Shown here piece after piece: positions 1-5,725 of a DNA stretch of 11,169 bases. The notes under the pieces were generated by a model. That model worked only from the letters and a program-made list of their open reading frames with translations, made no database searches and was not told the origin of the DNA. Origin of the DNA: Treponema sp. UBA7570 (GTDB taxonomy: Bacteria; Spirochaetota; Spirochaetia; Treponematales; Treponemataceae); NCBI GenBank assembly GCA_002477955.1, contig DLLE01000054.1:1513-12681 (forward strand), written 5' to 3'. The position numbers and the translations under genes were made by a program. Position 1 is the first letter of the stretch. Every line of letters begins with the position of its first letter.

Positions 1-31
1 GAAGCCCTTTCCAGCTCTAGCCAGAATTACA

Positions 32-73
32 TTCCTGTTCTAACAGGAAGCGCTTTCCGCTTGGAACAGGAAG
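32..73. repeat. small inverted/direct repeat, possible hairpin
   Basis: TTCCTGTT at 32-39 faces AACAGGAA at 42-49 across two bases, a perfect 8-bp inverted repeat. The 9-mer AACAGGAAG at 42-50 recurs at 65-73, so the left arm could pair with either copy. A short T-run (78-82) follows the second copy. This could be the 3' end of a plus-strand transcript entering from outside the window, but the T-run is separated from the stem and the call is weak. Confidence 0.4.
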
Positions 74-142
74 GCTCTTTTTGCTCTAAATTGTTTTAAT
101 AGCAGGTCAAATGTCGAGTTTTAGGATTTCTTGAAATTCCTA

Positions 143-169
143 GTCATTATCGGGCTTGACCCGATAATC
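143..169 (+). repeat. 27-bp palindromic repeat, stem variant ATCGGG
   Basis: The unit is GTC, then a 9-bp arm ATTATCGGG, a 5-base loop CTTGA, the exact complementary arm and a final C. It is identical in reverse complement to the unit at 420-446. It belongs to a family in this window with fixed flanks (GTCATT...AATC) and loop but variable stem. Confidence 0.85.
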
Positions 170-188
170 TCTTGCATTTTTTAAGCAT

Positions 189-215
189 GATTGCCGTGTC
201 AAGCACGGCAATGAC
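189..215 (-). repeat. 27-bp palindromic repeat, stem variant GCCGTG
   Basis: Same design as the unit at 143-169 in the opposite orientation: arm ATTGCCGTG, loop TCAAG, perfect complementary arm, ending AATGAC. Its reverse complement is identical to the unit at 384-410. Confidence 0.85.
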
Positions 216-383
216 AGTAAATTTACAAAACTCGAAATTAAGCCTAGCAATTAAAATAATGGAGATTAAGTTAACATGAAAAGTTTTTATGGCCGTAAAA
301 AGCACGAAATACACTTAGTTAGCGCACTAATAAACACCCATTTACTGCACTAATTGCCTCTTTATTACCATGCTAACAAGGCT

Positions 384-410
384 GTCATTGCCGTGCTTGA
401 CACGGCAATC
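384..410 (+). repeat. 27-bp palindromic repeat, stem variant GCCGTG (second copy)
   Basis: Perfect 9-bp stem with loop CTTGA. It is an exact inverted copy of the 189-215 unit and is followed nine bases later by an exact inverted copy of the 143-169 unit. The pair 384-446 is therefore an inverted duplicate of the pair 143-215 with a different spacer (9 instead of 19 bases). Confidence 0.85.
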
Positions 411-419
411 TATCCAATG

Positions 420-446
420 GATTATCGGGTCAAGCCCGATAATGAC
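420..446 (-). repeat. 27-bp palindromic repeat, stem variant ATCGGG (second copy)
   Basis: Perfect 9-bp stem ATTATCGGG with loop TCAAG and 3' flank GAC. It faces the 384-410 unit head to head and is the exact reverse complement of 143-169. Confidence 0.85.
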
Positions 447-481
447 AAGCAGGGCAGGCTCAAGAATGGCAGCCGTTTAGA

Positions 482-508
482 GATTCCCGCATCAAGTGCG
501 GGAATGAC
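482..508 (-). repeat. 27-bp palindromic repeat, stem variant CCCGCA
   Basis: Arms ATTCCCGCA and TGCGGGAAT around loop TCAAG, ending GAC. Its right half seeds the tandem array that begins at 497. Confidence 0.85.
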
Positions 509-601
509 AAGTTGTCAAATGCGGGAATGACAAGTTACCAAGTGCGGGAATGACAAGCTGTCGGGCCGGATAAGGACAAGTGAGGAGAGCCCGATAATGA
601 C
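497..601 (-). repeat. tandem array of half-palindrome units, 23-bp period
   Basis: The right half-arm plus GACAAG is repeated: TGCGGGAATGACAAG starts at 497, 520 and 543, and degenerate versions follow (CCGGATAAGGACAAG at 566, CCCGATAATGACAG at 590). The GAC triplets lie at 506, 529, 552, 575 and 599, a period of 23 (last step 24). The last two units carry stem sequences of other family members (CCGGATAA, CCCGATAA). The array therefore mixes variants rather than being a simple slippage product. Confidence 0.75.
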
Positions 602-629
602 AGTTATGATAGATAGTAACAGAAAAACT

Positions 630-719
630 TAGCCCGGATCGGAACGGCGCGGAGCGTTCAAAGGGAGGAAAAGTTTTCCGCCCTTTGAATGGAGCGAAAG
701 CGGAACCGTGCAGAGCCGG
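630..719 (+). repeat. hairpin-cored intergenic element, short (empty) form
   Basis: The core is a 16-bp hairpin: 657-672 pairs with 674-689 with one mismatch (A666/G680) and an almost absent loop. Left flank 630-656 and right flank 687-719 are GC-rich. Both flanks recur, reverse-complemented, at 2750-2776 and 2478-2510; I count 26 of 33 matches between 687-719 and the complement of 2478-2510. The two sites are members of one repeated element. No protein is encoded. Confidence 0.65.
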
Positions 720-747
720 CTTGTGGCTGTGGTGCGCTCCTAAAAAT

Positions 748-790
748 AAAAAAAAAACGATGATTTTGACTGATTTTCAAAACCACCGTT
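748..790 (-). terminator. intrinsic terminator of putP
   Basis: On the minus strand, AACGGTGGTTTTGA pairs with TCAAAATCATCGTT (14 bp including two G-U pairs) around a 7-base loop, followed by about ten T residues. It begins 26 bases past the putP stop codon. It is the clearest single-gene terminator in the window. Confidence 0.85.
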
Positions 791-815
791 CTTTTAGTTT
801 TAGGCTTTATATTTT

Positions 816-2363
816 TTAGGCTTTTTTGTAAGCGTCAAACTGCTCAAGCACGTCCTTGTCTTTTTTTGTAATCAACGAAACTGCCACGGCAAGAACAAGA
901 CAAACTACAAATCCCGGAACTATTTCGTAAAGATTGAAAATTCCGCCAGAAAGCTTGTGCCATATTACTACAACAACGCCGCCGCCGATAAGTCCGGCAA
1001 TTGCGCCTTTTGCTGTCAATCCGCGCCAGTAAAGCGAAAGAAGAACCAGCGGGCCAAATGTTGCTCCAAATCCGGCCCAGGCATAAGAAACCAGGCCAAA
1101 AATCGAAGAATTCGGGTTAAGCGAAAGCAAAAGCGCAATCAGGGCAATCAAGAATACTGTAAAGCGGCTTACGTTCAAAACCTCTTTTTCGCTTGCGTTC
1201 TTTTTTATAATTCCCTTAAAAATGTCCTGTCCAACAGCGGAAGAGGCCGCCAAAAGCTGCGAGTCGGCGGTTGACATTGAAGCCGCCAAAATTGCGCAAA
1301 GGAAAATTCCTGCAATAAAAGCCGGATAAATATTCTGCATTGTTACTGAAAAAATCGTTTCTGCGTCGCCTGTCGCTTTTACACCTTCAACAACTGTTCC
1401 TGCGTCAAGACCGAGGACAATTCCGTGATTTAACAAGAATGCGGTTCCAGCTGTTCCGATTACAAATGTTCCAATATACGAAACGACCATCCAGGAAATG
1501 CCGATTCTGCGCGCTTTTTTAATTGATTCCGGAGAGTCAATTCCCATAAACCTTACGATAATATGCGGCATTCCAAGATAGCCGAGCCCCCACGCCAAAG
1601 CGGAAACAATATTCATTGCGCTGTAACTTTTGTTTGCGACAAACGCATTCTTGAGAGTCTCGCCAAAATTTCCGGCAACGGCGCGCGCGTCAAAACTCTG
1701 GACACTGGCAAGGGCCGCAGAAGGACCGCCCAGCGAAATTACTGCAATTGTTCCCGAAATTACGATTGCAAAGAAAATCAGCGCTCCCTGAATAAAATCC
1801 GTCGTACAAACGGCAATGTATCCGCCTGTAATCGTGTAGCACAAAATTACTACAAGACCGATTGCAAGGCCGGCATGATACGGAAGTCCAAAAACCGAAT
1901 TAAAAAGCTTTGCACAGGCAACAAAACCCGAAGCTGTGTAAATCGTAAAGAAGAACACGATAAGAATTACGGAAATAACCGAAAGAAGGTTGCTCTTGTC
2001 GTTCAGGCGGTTTTTAAAAAATTCAGGAATAGTAATCGAGTCGCCGAACGAAACCGAACATTTGCGCAAAGGCTTAGCGACAAAAAGCCAGCTAATGTAA
2101 GTTCCAACGCACAAACCAAGAGCAGTCCAAAAAGTTTCTTTTACGCCGCCAAGATAGCAAAGGCCGGGAAGTCCCATCAAAAGCCATGCAGAAGAGTCAG
2201 AAGCTTCGGCCGAAAGCGCAGTTACCCAAGGACCAACATTTCGTCCGCCAAGAAAAAAGTCCGAAGAAGTGTTGTTTTTGCTTGTATTGCTCAAGCCAAC
2301 ATAAATCATTGCGCCCAAGTAAAGAACAAAAGCGCTGATTTTTGCTATCAACGTCCAATCCAT
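816..2363 (-). CDS. putP: sodium/proline-type symporter (SSS family)
   Basis: A 515-residue membrane transporter of the sodium:solute symporter family, best matching PutP, which brings proline into the cell with Na+. Multiple hydrophobic segments span the chain. Conserved blocks are visible: FFLGGRNVGPWVTALSAEASD at about 36-56, LLMGLPG at 61-67, the FFFTIYTASG block near 137-146, GYLGMPHIIVRFM at 261-273, and AASMSTADSQLLAASS at 360-375, whose S362/S364/T365 region corresponds to the TM8 Na+ site of PutP. Compared with E. coli PutP as I remember it, the TM1 site reads SAEASDSS rather than SAGASDMS, so Met56 is replaced by Ser and a Gly by Glu. Substrate range may therefore differ, and another amino acid or organic acid is possible. 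The ATG is preceded by a GGGAG ribosome site at good spacing. Length is normal. The gene is monocistronic, with its own promoter and terminator. Confidence 0.88.
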   Translation of the reverse strand: MDWTLIAKISAFVLYLGAMIYVGLSNTSKNNTSSDFFLGGRNVGPWVTALSAEASDSSAWLLMGLPGLCYLGGVKETFWTALGLCVGTYISWLFVAKPLRKCSVSFGDSITIPEFFKNRLNDKSNLLSVISVILIVFFFTIYTASGFVACAKLFNSVFGLPYHAGLAIGLVVILCYTITGGYIAVCTTDFIQGALIFFAIVISGTIAVISLGGPSAALASVQSFDARAVAGNFGETLKNAFVANKSYSAMNIVSALAWGLGYLGMPHIIVRFMGIDSPESIKKARRIGISWMVVSYIGTFVIGTAGTAFLLNHGIVLGLDAGTVVEGVKATGDAETIFSVTMQNIYPAFIAGIFLCAILAASMSTADSQLLAASSAVGQDIFKGIIKKNASEKEVLNVSRFTVFLIALIALLLSLNPNSSIFGLVSYAWAGFGATFGPLVLLSLYWRGLTAKGAIAGLIGGGVVVVIWHKLSGGIFNLYEIVPGFVVCLVLAVAVSLITKKDKDVLEQFDAYKKA

Positions 2364-2398
2364 AAGTTACTCCCATATTGTTTCTATATAACAATACA

Positions 2399-2427
2399 AT
2401 TTTACAAAAAATATCGTGTTTATTCAA
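2399..2427 (-). promoter_or_regulatory. putative sigma-70 promoter of putP
   Basis: On the minus strand TTGAAT (2422-2427) and TAAAAT (2399-2404) are separated by exactly 17 bases. The start codon is about 36 bases downstream of the -10, leaving room for the GGGAG site. The -10 matches 5 of 6 and the -35 matches 4 of 6. Confidence 0.6.
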
Positions 2428-2532
2428 TTAAAACTAAAAACTTATAGCTATAAAATGGAGCACATTTTTCTCTCAAACCGTCCCTGCGCAGTTCCGCCTT
2501 TGCTCCATTAAGGGGCTGCCCCAAAAGCATCT

Positions 2533-2613
2533 GCCATTATCCTGCTTGCCGCCATTATCATACTTGTTGTCATTATCCGGCTTGTTGTCATTATCCGGCT
2601 TGACCGGATAATC
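2533..2613 (+). repeat. 18-bp tandem repeat array capped by a palindrome
   Basis: Four successive units begin at 2533, 2551, 2569 and 2587, each of the form G(T/C)CATTATCnnnCTTGnn. Only the last is completed into a full 27-bp palindrome (2587-2613, arms ATTATCCGG/CCGGATAAT, loop CTTGA). These are half-units of the palindrome family at 143-508, in the same sense as the 23-bp array but with another period. Confidence 0.8.
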
Positions 2614-2625
2614 CCATGCGGATAG

Positions 2626-2673
2626 CTTCCTGTGTCGTGGCACAGGAATGACAGGGGCAAGTGCGGGAATGAC
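2626..2673 (-). repeat. palindromic repeat with CCTGTG stem plus an extra half-unit
   Basis: TTCCTGTG (2627-2634) and CACAGGAA (2641-2648) enclose a 6-base loop and are followed by TGAC. A half-unit TGCGGGAATGAC follows, ending at 2673. This is a fifth stem sequence of the family; its loop (TCGTGG) departs from the usual TCAAG. Confidence 0.7.
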
Positions 2674-2849
2674 AAGCAGCCGCCACACGACAACGACAAA
2701 CAGACATAGCAAGAAAATGACATTTAGAGCTTTTTGGACACCCCCTTAACGCTGCGCGCTGCTCCGGCACGGGCTAGGTTTTGCGTTCTTAAAAGATTTA
2801 TTGTTTTTTTTGCATTTTGCGGTCAGTTCAATTTTGTCCGCTTAAAAAA

Positions 2850-4232
2850 CTAAAGAAAAAGCCTAAAAACTTTTGAGCCGCGCTTTTCGTTCCACATTTT
2901 CCGGCGTTTTTCTGGAAGAGAGTCAACCGAATCAGGCTTAAACCCCTGGCTTTCAAACCAGTCGGCGGTTTGCGTTGTCAAAATAAAAATGCTTTCAAGA
3001 TTTATAGTTTTTGCTTTTTCGATAAGATAAGCAATCATTTTTGGCCCGATTCCAATATGCGCAAAAGTTTTATCAACCGCAACGGCCGCAATTTCTGCCT
3101 GTGTCCTGTCGTAAATATGCAGGGCAGAGCAGGCGCGGACCGCGCCGTCAATTTCAAAAACAATGTAATCGCTGTAAGACGCTTCGAGCTGCTCTTCTGT
3201 GCGCGGAAGCAAAATTCCATCCAACACAAAAGGCCTTATTATAGAAAGCACCTGAGAAATATCTTCGCGCCGCATTGCCCGGATTTTTCCATAATCCGAC
3301 GAATAGACCATCGTTCCGGAACCCAAATTGCTAAAAATTTCGCAAGGCAAAGTTCCGTCAACATTGCCGTTCAAAATATGCGCACGGGCAACGCCTTTTT
3401 TACATGCTTCCTTAGAAAGCTTTAAAATCGAAATTATGTTTTTGCGCAGGGCGCTTTCTTTTTCAAAAACACCTTTTTTGCCAGAAGATTTTAATTTTTC
3501 TTCATCTTCGTTAACCGAAATAAATTCTTCAGCTTCCTCAATATTCAAAGCCGGCACATGGCCTTCCGGCGAAAGTCCAACTCCCTTTGGAAGATTAAAA
3601 TTTCTTTCTGTAATTTCGCCGTCCGGCACAAGAAAAAACAGCTTGTCCGCCTTCAAATGAACAGCCAGCTGAGTTGCCAGCTGCATCGAAGAAATATTGT
3701 AAGGTTTTCCGTTCAAGCTCCAGCCAATGCACGGAAAAATCGGAATAAAACCGTCTTCCAAAACAGTTTTCAGGCTCAAATCGTCAATTTTGTCAATTTC
3801 GCCGGCAGTTCCAAAATCAATTCCGTTTATAACGCCTTTTCCGCGCGCCCGAACCCAGTTTCCGATTACAGCGGTTATGTGCTCTCCTGCAAGGCTTGTC
3901 ATTACGTTGTTTGCAACTTCAAAAGCGGCGGTTTTTATAAGCTCCATTGCCTGCGGAGAAGTAATCCGGCTTCCGTTGCAGCTCGTCCATTCAATTGAAT
4001 TTTTCGAAAGAATTTCATCGATTCTTTTATGCGCGCCGGGAACCAAAAGAACTTTCAATCCAGACTGCTTTATAAGCCCAATATCGTGAATATGGCTCGT
4101 AAACATTGGCGAATCAATAATTCTGTCGTCAATATAAATCACGACAATCGCGTTGCTAAACCTTCCAATGTATCGGATTACATCGCGAATACTGTCCGCC
4201 CTTTCTTGAATCGATTTTTCAGCCTGCGTCAT
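2850..4232 (-). CDS. argA: N-acetylglutamate synthase (amino-acid N-acetyltransferase)
   Basis: A 460-residue classical ArgA, which acetylates L-glutamate with acetyl-CoA as the first step of arginine synthesis. The amino-acid-kinase-like domain covers about 25-308 (DIGLIKQSGLKVLLVPGAHKRID at 50-72, GNWVRARGKGVINGIDFGTAG at 124-144, QLATQLAVHLKADKLFFL at 184-201). The GNAT acetyltransferase domain covers about 316-460 (IRPFVLDGILLPRTEEQLE at 332-350, AAVAVDKTFAHIGIGPKM at 382-399, FILTTQTADWFESQGF at 416-431). The kinase-like fold lacks the N-terminal Lys/Gly-Gly nucleotide motif (it reads VVIYIDDRIID), consistent with a regulatory arginine-sensing role. In GNAT motif A the usual Arg/Gln of Q/RxxGxG is replaced (AHIGIG). 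The ATG has an AAGGA site that overlaps the queH stop codon, and only nine bases separate the two genes, so queH and argA are probably co-transcribed and translationally coupled. No intrinsic terminator follows directly. Confidence 0.9.
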   Translation of the reverse strand: MTQAEKSIQERADSIRDVIRYIGRFSNAIVVIYIDDRIIDSPMFTSHIHDIGLIKQSGLKVLLVPGAHKRIDEILSKNSIEWTSCNGSRITSPQAMELIKTAAFEVANNVMTSLAGEHITAVIGNWVRARGKGVINGIDFGTAGEIDKIDDLSLKTVLEDGFIPIFPCIGWSLNGKPYNISSMQLATQLAVHLKADKLFFLVPDGEITERNFNLPKGVGLSPEGHVPALNIEEAEEFISVNEDEEKLKSSGKKGVFEKESALRKNIISILKLSKEACKKGVARAHILNGNVDGTLPCEIFSNLGSGTMVYSSDYGKIRAMRREDISQVLSIIRPFVLDGILLPRTEEQLEASYSDYIVFEIDGAVRACSALHIYDRTQAEIAAVAVDKTFAHIGIGPKMIAYLIEKAKTINLESIFILTTQTADWFESQGFKPDSVDSLPEKRRKMWNEKRGSKVFRLFL

Positions 4233-4241
4233 ATTTTTTCC

Positions 4242-4922
4242 TTAACGATTTTTGTTTTCTTCTATTTTATTATTTTGCATAGAAAAAACGCAACCACAAT
4301 AATCCTGCCGCCAAAGTCCGTATTCGTCCGAAAGCTGAGTGCTCCTTAAAAATCCGCCTTTTTTCTTAAAATCCGAAACCAAAAATCTCGTCTTTGCAAA
4401 ACCGCCATTTTCCGCCTTTTCCAGCGCAATTCCAATTTCGTTTATCATCTGGCTGTCTTTGTGCGGACTTATGCTCAAAGTTGTCGTAAACCAGTCAAAA
4501 CCATTCTTGCAGGCAAAATCCCAGGAACGGCTCATTCTCAGCCTGTAGCATCGGCGGCACCGTTCCCCGCGCTCCCTTTCTTTCTGAAGCTCAGCTTCGT
4601 TTCTGACATTTGTCGCGGCAAAAAAATCTTCCGGATTATAATCGTCAACAACGAGCTTAACCTTGTTTTTTAAGGCATCAGGAAAAACCTTCAAAAATTT
4701 TTTTAATTCTTCAAGCCGCCTAAAATACTCATTTTCCGGGTGAATATTCGGATTATAATAGTAAACAGTTATATCAAAAATTCCAGAAAGATACTCAATT
4801 ACATAACTGCTGCAAGGTCCGCAGCAAGCATGCAGCAAAAGCGAAGGTTTAGCTCCGTCCTTTTTCTGCGAAAACTGCGAAATAATTTTTTCAAGCTCTT
4901 TTTGATAATTTATTTTTTCCAT
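4242..4922 (-). CDS. queH: epoxyqueuosine reductase QueH
   Basis: A 226-residue protein of the QueH (former DUF208) family, which reduces epoxyqueuosine to queuosine in the anticodon of tRNAs for Tyr, His, Asn and Asp; it is the non-homologous alternative to QueG. Family motifs are intact: HACCGPC at 31-37 (Cys33, Cys34, Cys37), YYNPNIHP at 55-62, GERCRRCYRLR at 119-129 (Cys122, Cys125, Tyr126), TTLSISPHKD at 147-156 and YCGCVFS at 208-214 (Cys209, Cys211). These cysteines supply the iron-sulfur cluster and metal site known for the family. The C-terminal tail is Asn/Lys/Glu-rich. The ATG at 4920-4922 has no recognisable Shine-Dalgarno sequence upstream, and I found no convincing promoter. It is first gene of the queH-argA pair; the metabolic link between the two is not obvious. 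Confidence 0.92.
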   Translation of the reverse strand: MEKINYQKELEKIISQFSQKKDGAKPSLLLHACCGPCSSYVIEYLSGIFDITVYYYNPNIHPENEYFRRLEELKKFLKVFPDALKNKVKLVVDDYNPEDFFAATNVRNEAELQKERERGERCRRCYRLRMSRSWDFACKNGFDWFTTTLSISPHKDSQMINEIGIALEKAENGGFAKTRFLVSDFKKKGGFLRSTQLSDEYGLWRQDYCGCVFSMQNNKIEENKNR

Positions 4923-5084
4923 TTTTGGGGATTTTCGGGCGTTATTTTTCTGCCAATTTAAGTCATTTTTTCTGCGTTCTATTTAACCGTCAGACCGGCC
5001 GCTCTGGCTTCGCTTGCGCTCATTGCCTCCGGCAACTTCGGCCGCCGCGTCCGCCGCAGCATTGCTTGCGCCGCCTTTTTAAAT
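4923..5084. other. GC-rich spacer with possible third hairpin-element relative
   Basis: Within an otherwise A/T-rich intergenic region, 4990-5075 is strikingly GC-rich. Read on the minus strand it contains a TTGCC-GGA-GGCAA hairpin (5023-5035) followed by AATGAGCGCAAGCGAAGCC, which resembles the right flank of the elements at 630-719 and 2478-2776. The similarity is partial and needed gaps to see, so membership of the same family is tentative. No gene is seen. The queH promoter must lie here or further upstream but is not recognisable. Confidence 0.35.
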
Positions 5085-5122
5085 TAAAAAAGGGCTTAAA
5101 GATAAAACTTATCAAAAAGCCC
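5085..5122 (-). terminator. probable intrinsic terminator downstream of yhbY
   Basis: On the minus strand GGGCTT and AAGCCC pair, with an inner GATAA/TTATC stem separated by a symmetric three-base internal loop, and are followed by TTTTTTAATTT. It lies about 150 bases past the yhbY stop, so yhbY would have a long 3' tail. No gene lies between. The remaining 5123-5270 is A/T-rich with nothing recognisable. Confidence 0.5.
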
Positions 5123-5270
5123 GGATTCAGCGGCAGATTCTAAAAAGAATTATTTTTTCTGGTAAGACTTTACGAATTTTTACTGCAACTAAACTAAAAT
5201 AAATTTATAACAGAATATTTTAATTTAACAGGCAATATCCTGCGCTTTTTCAAGAAAAACCGACAATTTT

Positions 5271-5582
5271 TCACGCTTTTAAAAGTCCTTTTGCAAATTT
5301 TCTGTCAGCCATTTTTTCGGCTTCTTTGTAAAAAATCGCAACATTTCCAATTATTCGCACAAGAGTCGAATCTGTTTTTTCTTCAATCGTTCTTGCAAGT
5401 TCTTTTTTTTCGTCTTTAAACTCGTTAAATTTCACTTTAATAAGTTCGTGAACTTTTATAACTGCCAGAATTTGCTTTATCTGCTCTTCTGTTACTCCGG
5501 CGCCGCCAATCAAAACAAAAGGCGTCATTGGCTGAGCTGATTTTTCCAGGAACTTTCTCTGTTTGCTAGTTAATTCAATCAT
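5271..5582 (-). CDS. yhbY: YhbY-family (CRM domain) RNA-binding protein
   Basis: A 103-residue single CRM-domain protein of the YhbY family, small KH-like RNA-binding proteins linked to ribosome (pre-50S) assembly. The N-terminus MIELTSKQRKFLEKSAQ and the segment PFVLIGGAGVTEEQIKQI (21-38, with the GGAG loop at 26-29), then HELIKVKF (45-52) and VRIIGNVAIFYKEA (75-88), follow the family closely. I start it at the ATG at 5580-5582. A TTG 12 codons further upstream is in frame, but that TTG is the start of a good -35 box, and known YhbY proteins begin at the chosen position. There is no Shine-Dalgarno site. The -10 box lies seven bases before the ATG, predicting a leaderless mRNA. It is divergent from the XRE regulator. 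Confidence 0.88.
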   Translation of the reverse strand: MIELTSKQRKFLEKSAQPMTPFVLIGGAGVTEEQIKQILAVIKVHELIKVKFNEFKDEKKELARTIEEKTDSTLVRIIGNVAIFYKEAEKMADRKFAKGLLKA

Positions 5583-5589
5583 AAAAGAA

Positions 5590-5618
5590 ATAATATCTTT
5601 TGTAGAAAAAAATATCAA
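5590..5618 (-). promoter_or_regulatory. promoter of yhbY, predicting a leaderless transcript
   Basis: On the minus strand TTGATA (5613-5618, 5/6) and TATTAT (5590-5595, 5/6) are separated by 17 bases. Transcription should start about seven bases after the -10, which is at or one base before the A of the yhbY ATG at 5582. Confidence 0.7.
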
Positions 5619-5648
5619 TTAAAGAGATTTTTCACTTAATCAACCGCA

Positions 5649-5717
5649 ACTTATTGGTTATTTTGATACATTTTCAATAATAAGTAAGTCTGTTTTTGTA
5701 AGTAATTCAGATATAAA
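5649..5717 (+). promoter_or_regulatory. xre upstream region: dyad, direct repeats and -10 box
   Basis: An imperfect dyad (ACTTATTG at 5649-5656 against CAATAATAAGT at 5675-5685) and two copies of TAAGTAA (5681-5687, 5699-5705; 18 bases apart) lie between the divergent yhbY and xre genes. A TATAAA at 5712-5717 could be the xre -10; it ends eight bases before the ATG and there is no good -35. The dyad or the direct repeats are candidates for autoregulation by the XRE protein. This is inference from position only. Confidence 0.4.
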
Positions 5718-5725
5718 TTCTTAAA

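Larger units (their letters stand above)
90..260. repeat. long nested imperfect inverted repeat enclosing two palindromes
   Basis: Around a centre near position 178 three layers of inverted symmetry are visible. The outer layer is about 16 bp around TTTTAATAGC (left, near 94-103) against its near-complement near 248-257. The middle layer is a perfect 9-bp pair, TCGAGTTTT at 114-122 and AAAACTCGA at 227-235. The inner layer is the oppositely oriented palindromes at 143-169 and 189-215. The whole could fold as one branched hairpin, which suggests a small non-coding mobile or repeated element. No coding sequence is seen inside. Confidence 0.5.
2478..2776 (-). repeat. hairpin-cored intergenic element, long (filled) form
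   Basis: Read on the minus strand this resembles the 90-bp element at 630-719. A GC-rich left flank (2776 down to 2750) begins TAGCCCG and ends AGCGTT; a right flank (2510 down to 2478) begins AATGGAGC. The hairpin arms are a 21-bp imperfect terminal inverted repeat, 2508-2528 against 2729-2749 (18 of 21 match). Instead of a tight loop they enclose about 200 bp made of palindromes and 18-bp tandem repeats. No target-site duplication is evident. With 2777-2849, which shows nothing recognisable, it fills the gap between argA and putP. Confidence 0.6.

Noticed and set aside
143..601. CRISPR array
   Set aside because: Repeats are palindromes with differing stems, alternate in orientation, and lack uniform unique spacers; the 23-bp array has no spacers at all and no cas gene is near.
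1563..2447. 294-codon plus-strand open frame
   Set aside because: It lies antisense to putP, is rich in Lys, Arg and Asn with no recognisable domain, and the putP frame is clearly conserved.
2473..2723. Two overlapping minus-strand open frames of 71-79 codons
   Set aside because: They merely read through the 18-bp tandem repeats, whose period is a multiple of three, giving repeated SRIMTT- and PDNDNK-type peptides. No ribosome site or family resemblance; they lie inside the repeat element.
2790..2849. Terminator just downstream of argA
   Set aside because: A GCGGAC/GACCGC near-stem exists, but on the minus strand it is followed by an A-rich rather than T-rich stretch.
5583..5618. Upstream TTG start for yhbY adding 12 residues
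   Set aside because: The TTG belongs to a 5/6 match -35 box, the -10 lies between it and the ATG, and the family N-terminus matches the later ATG.
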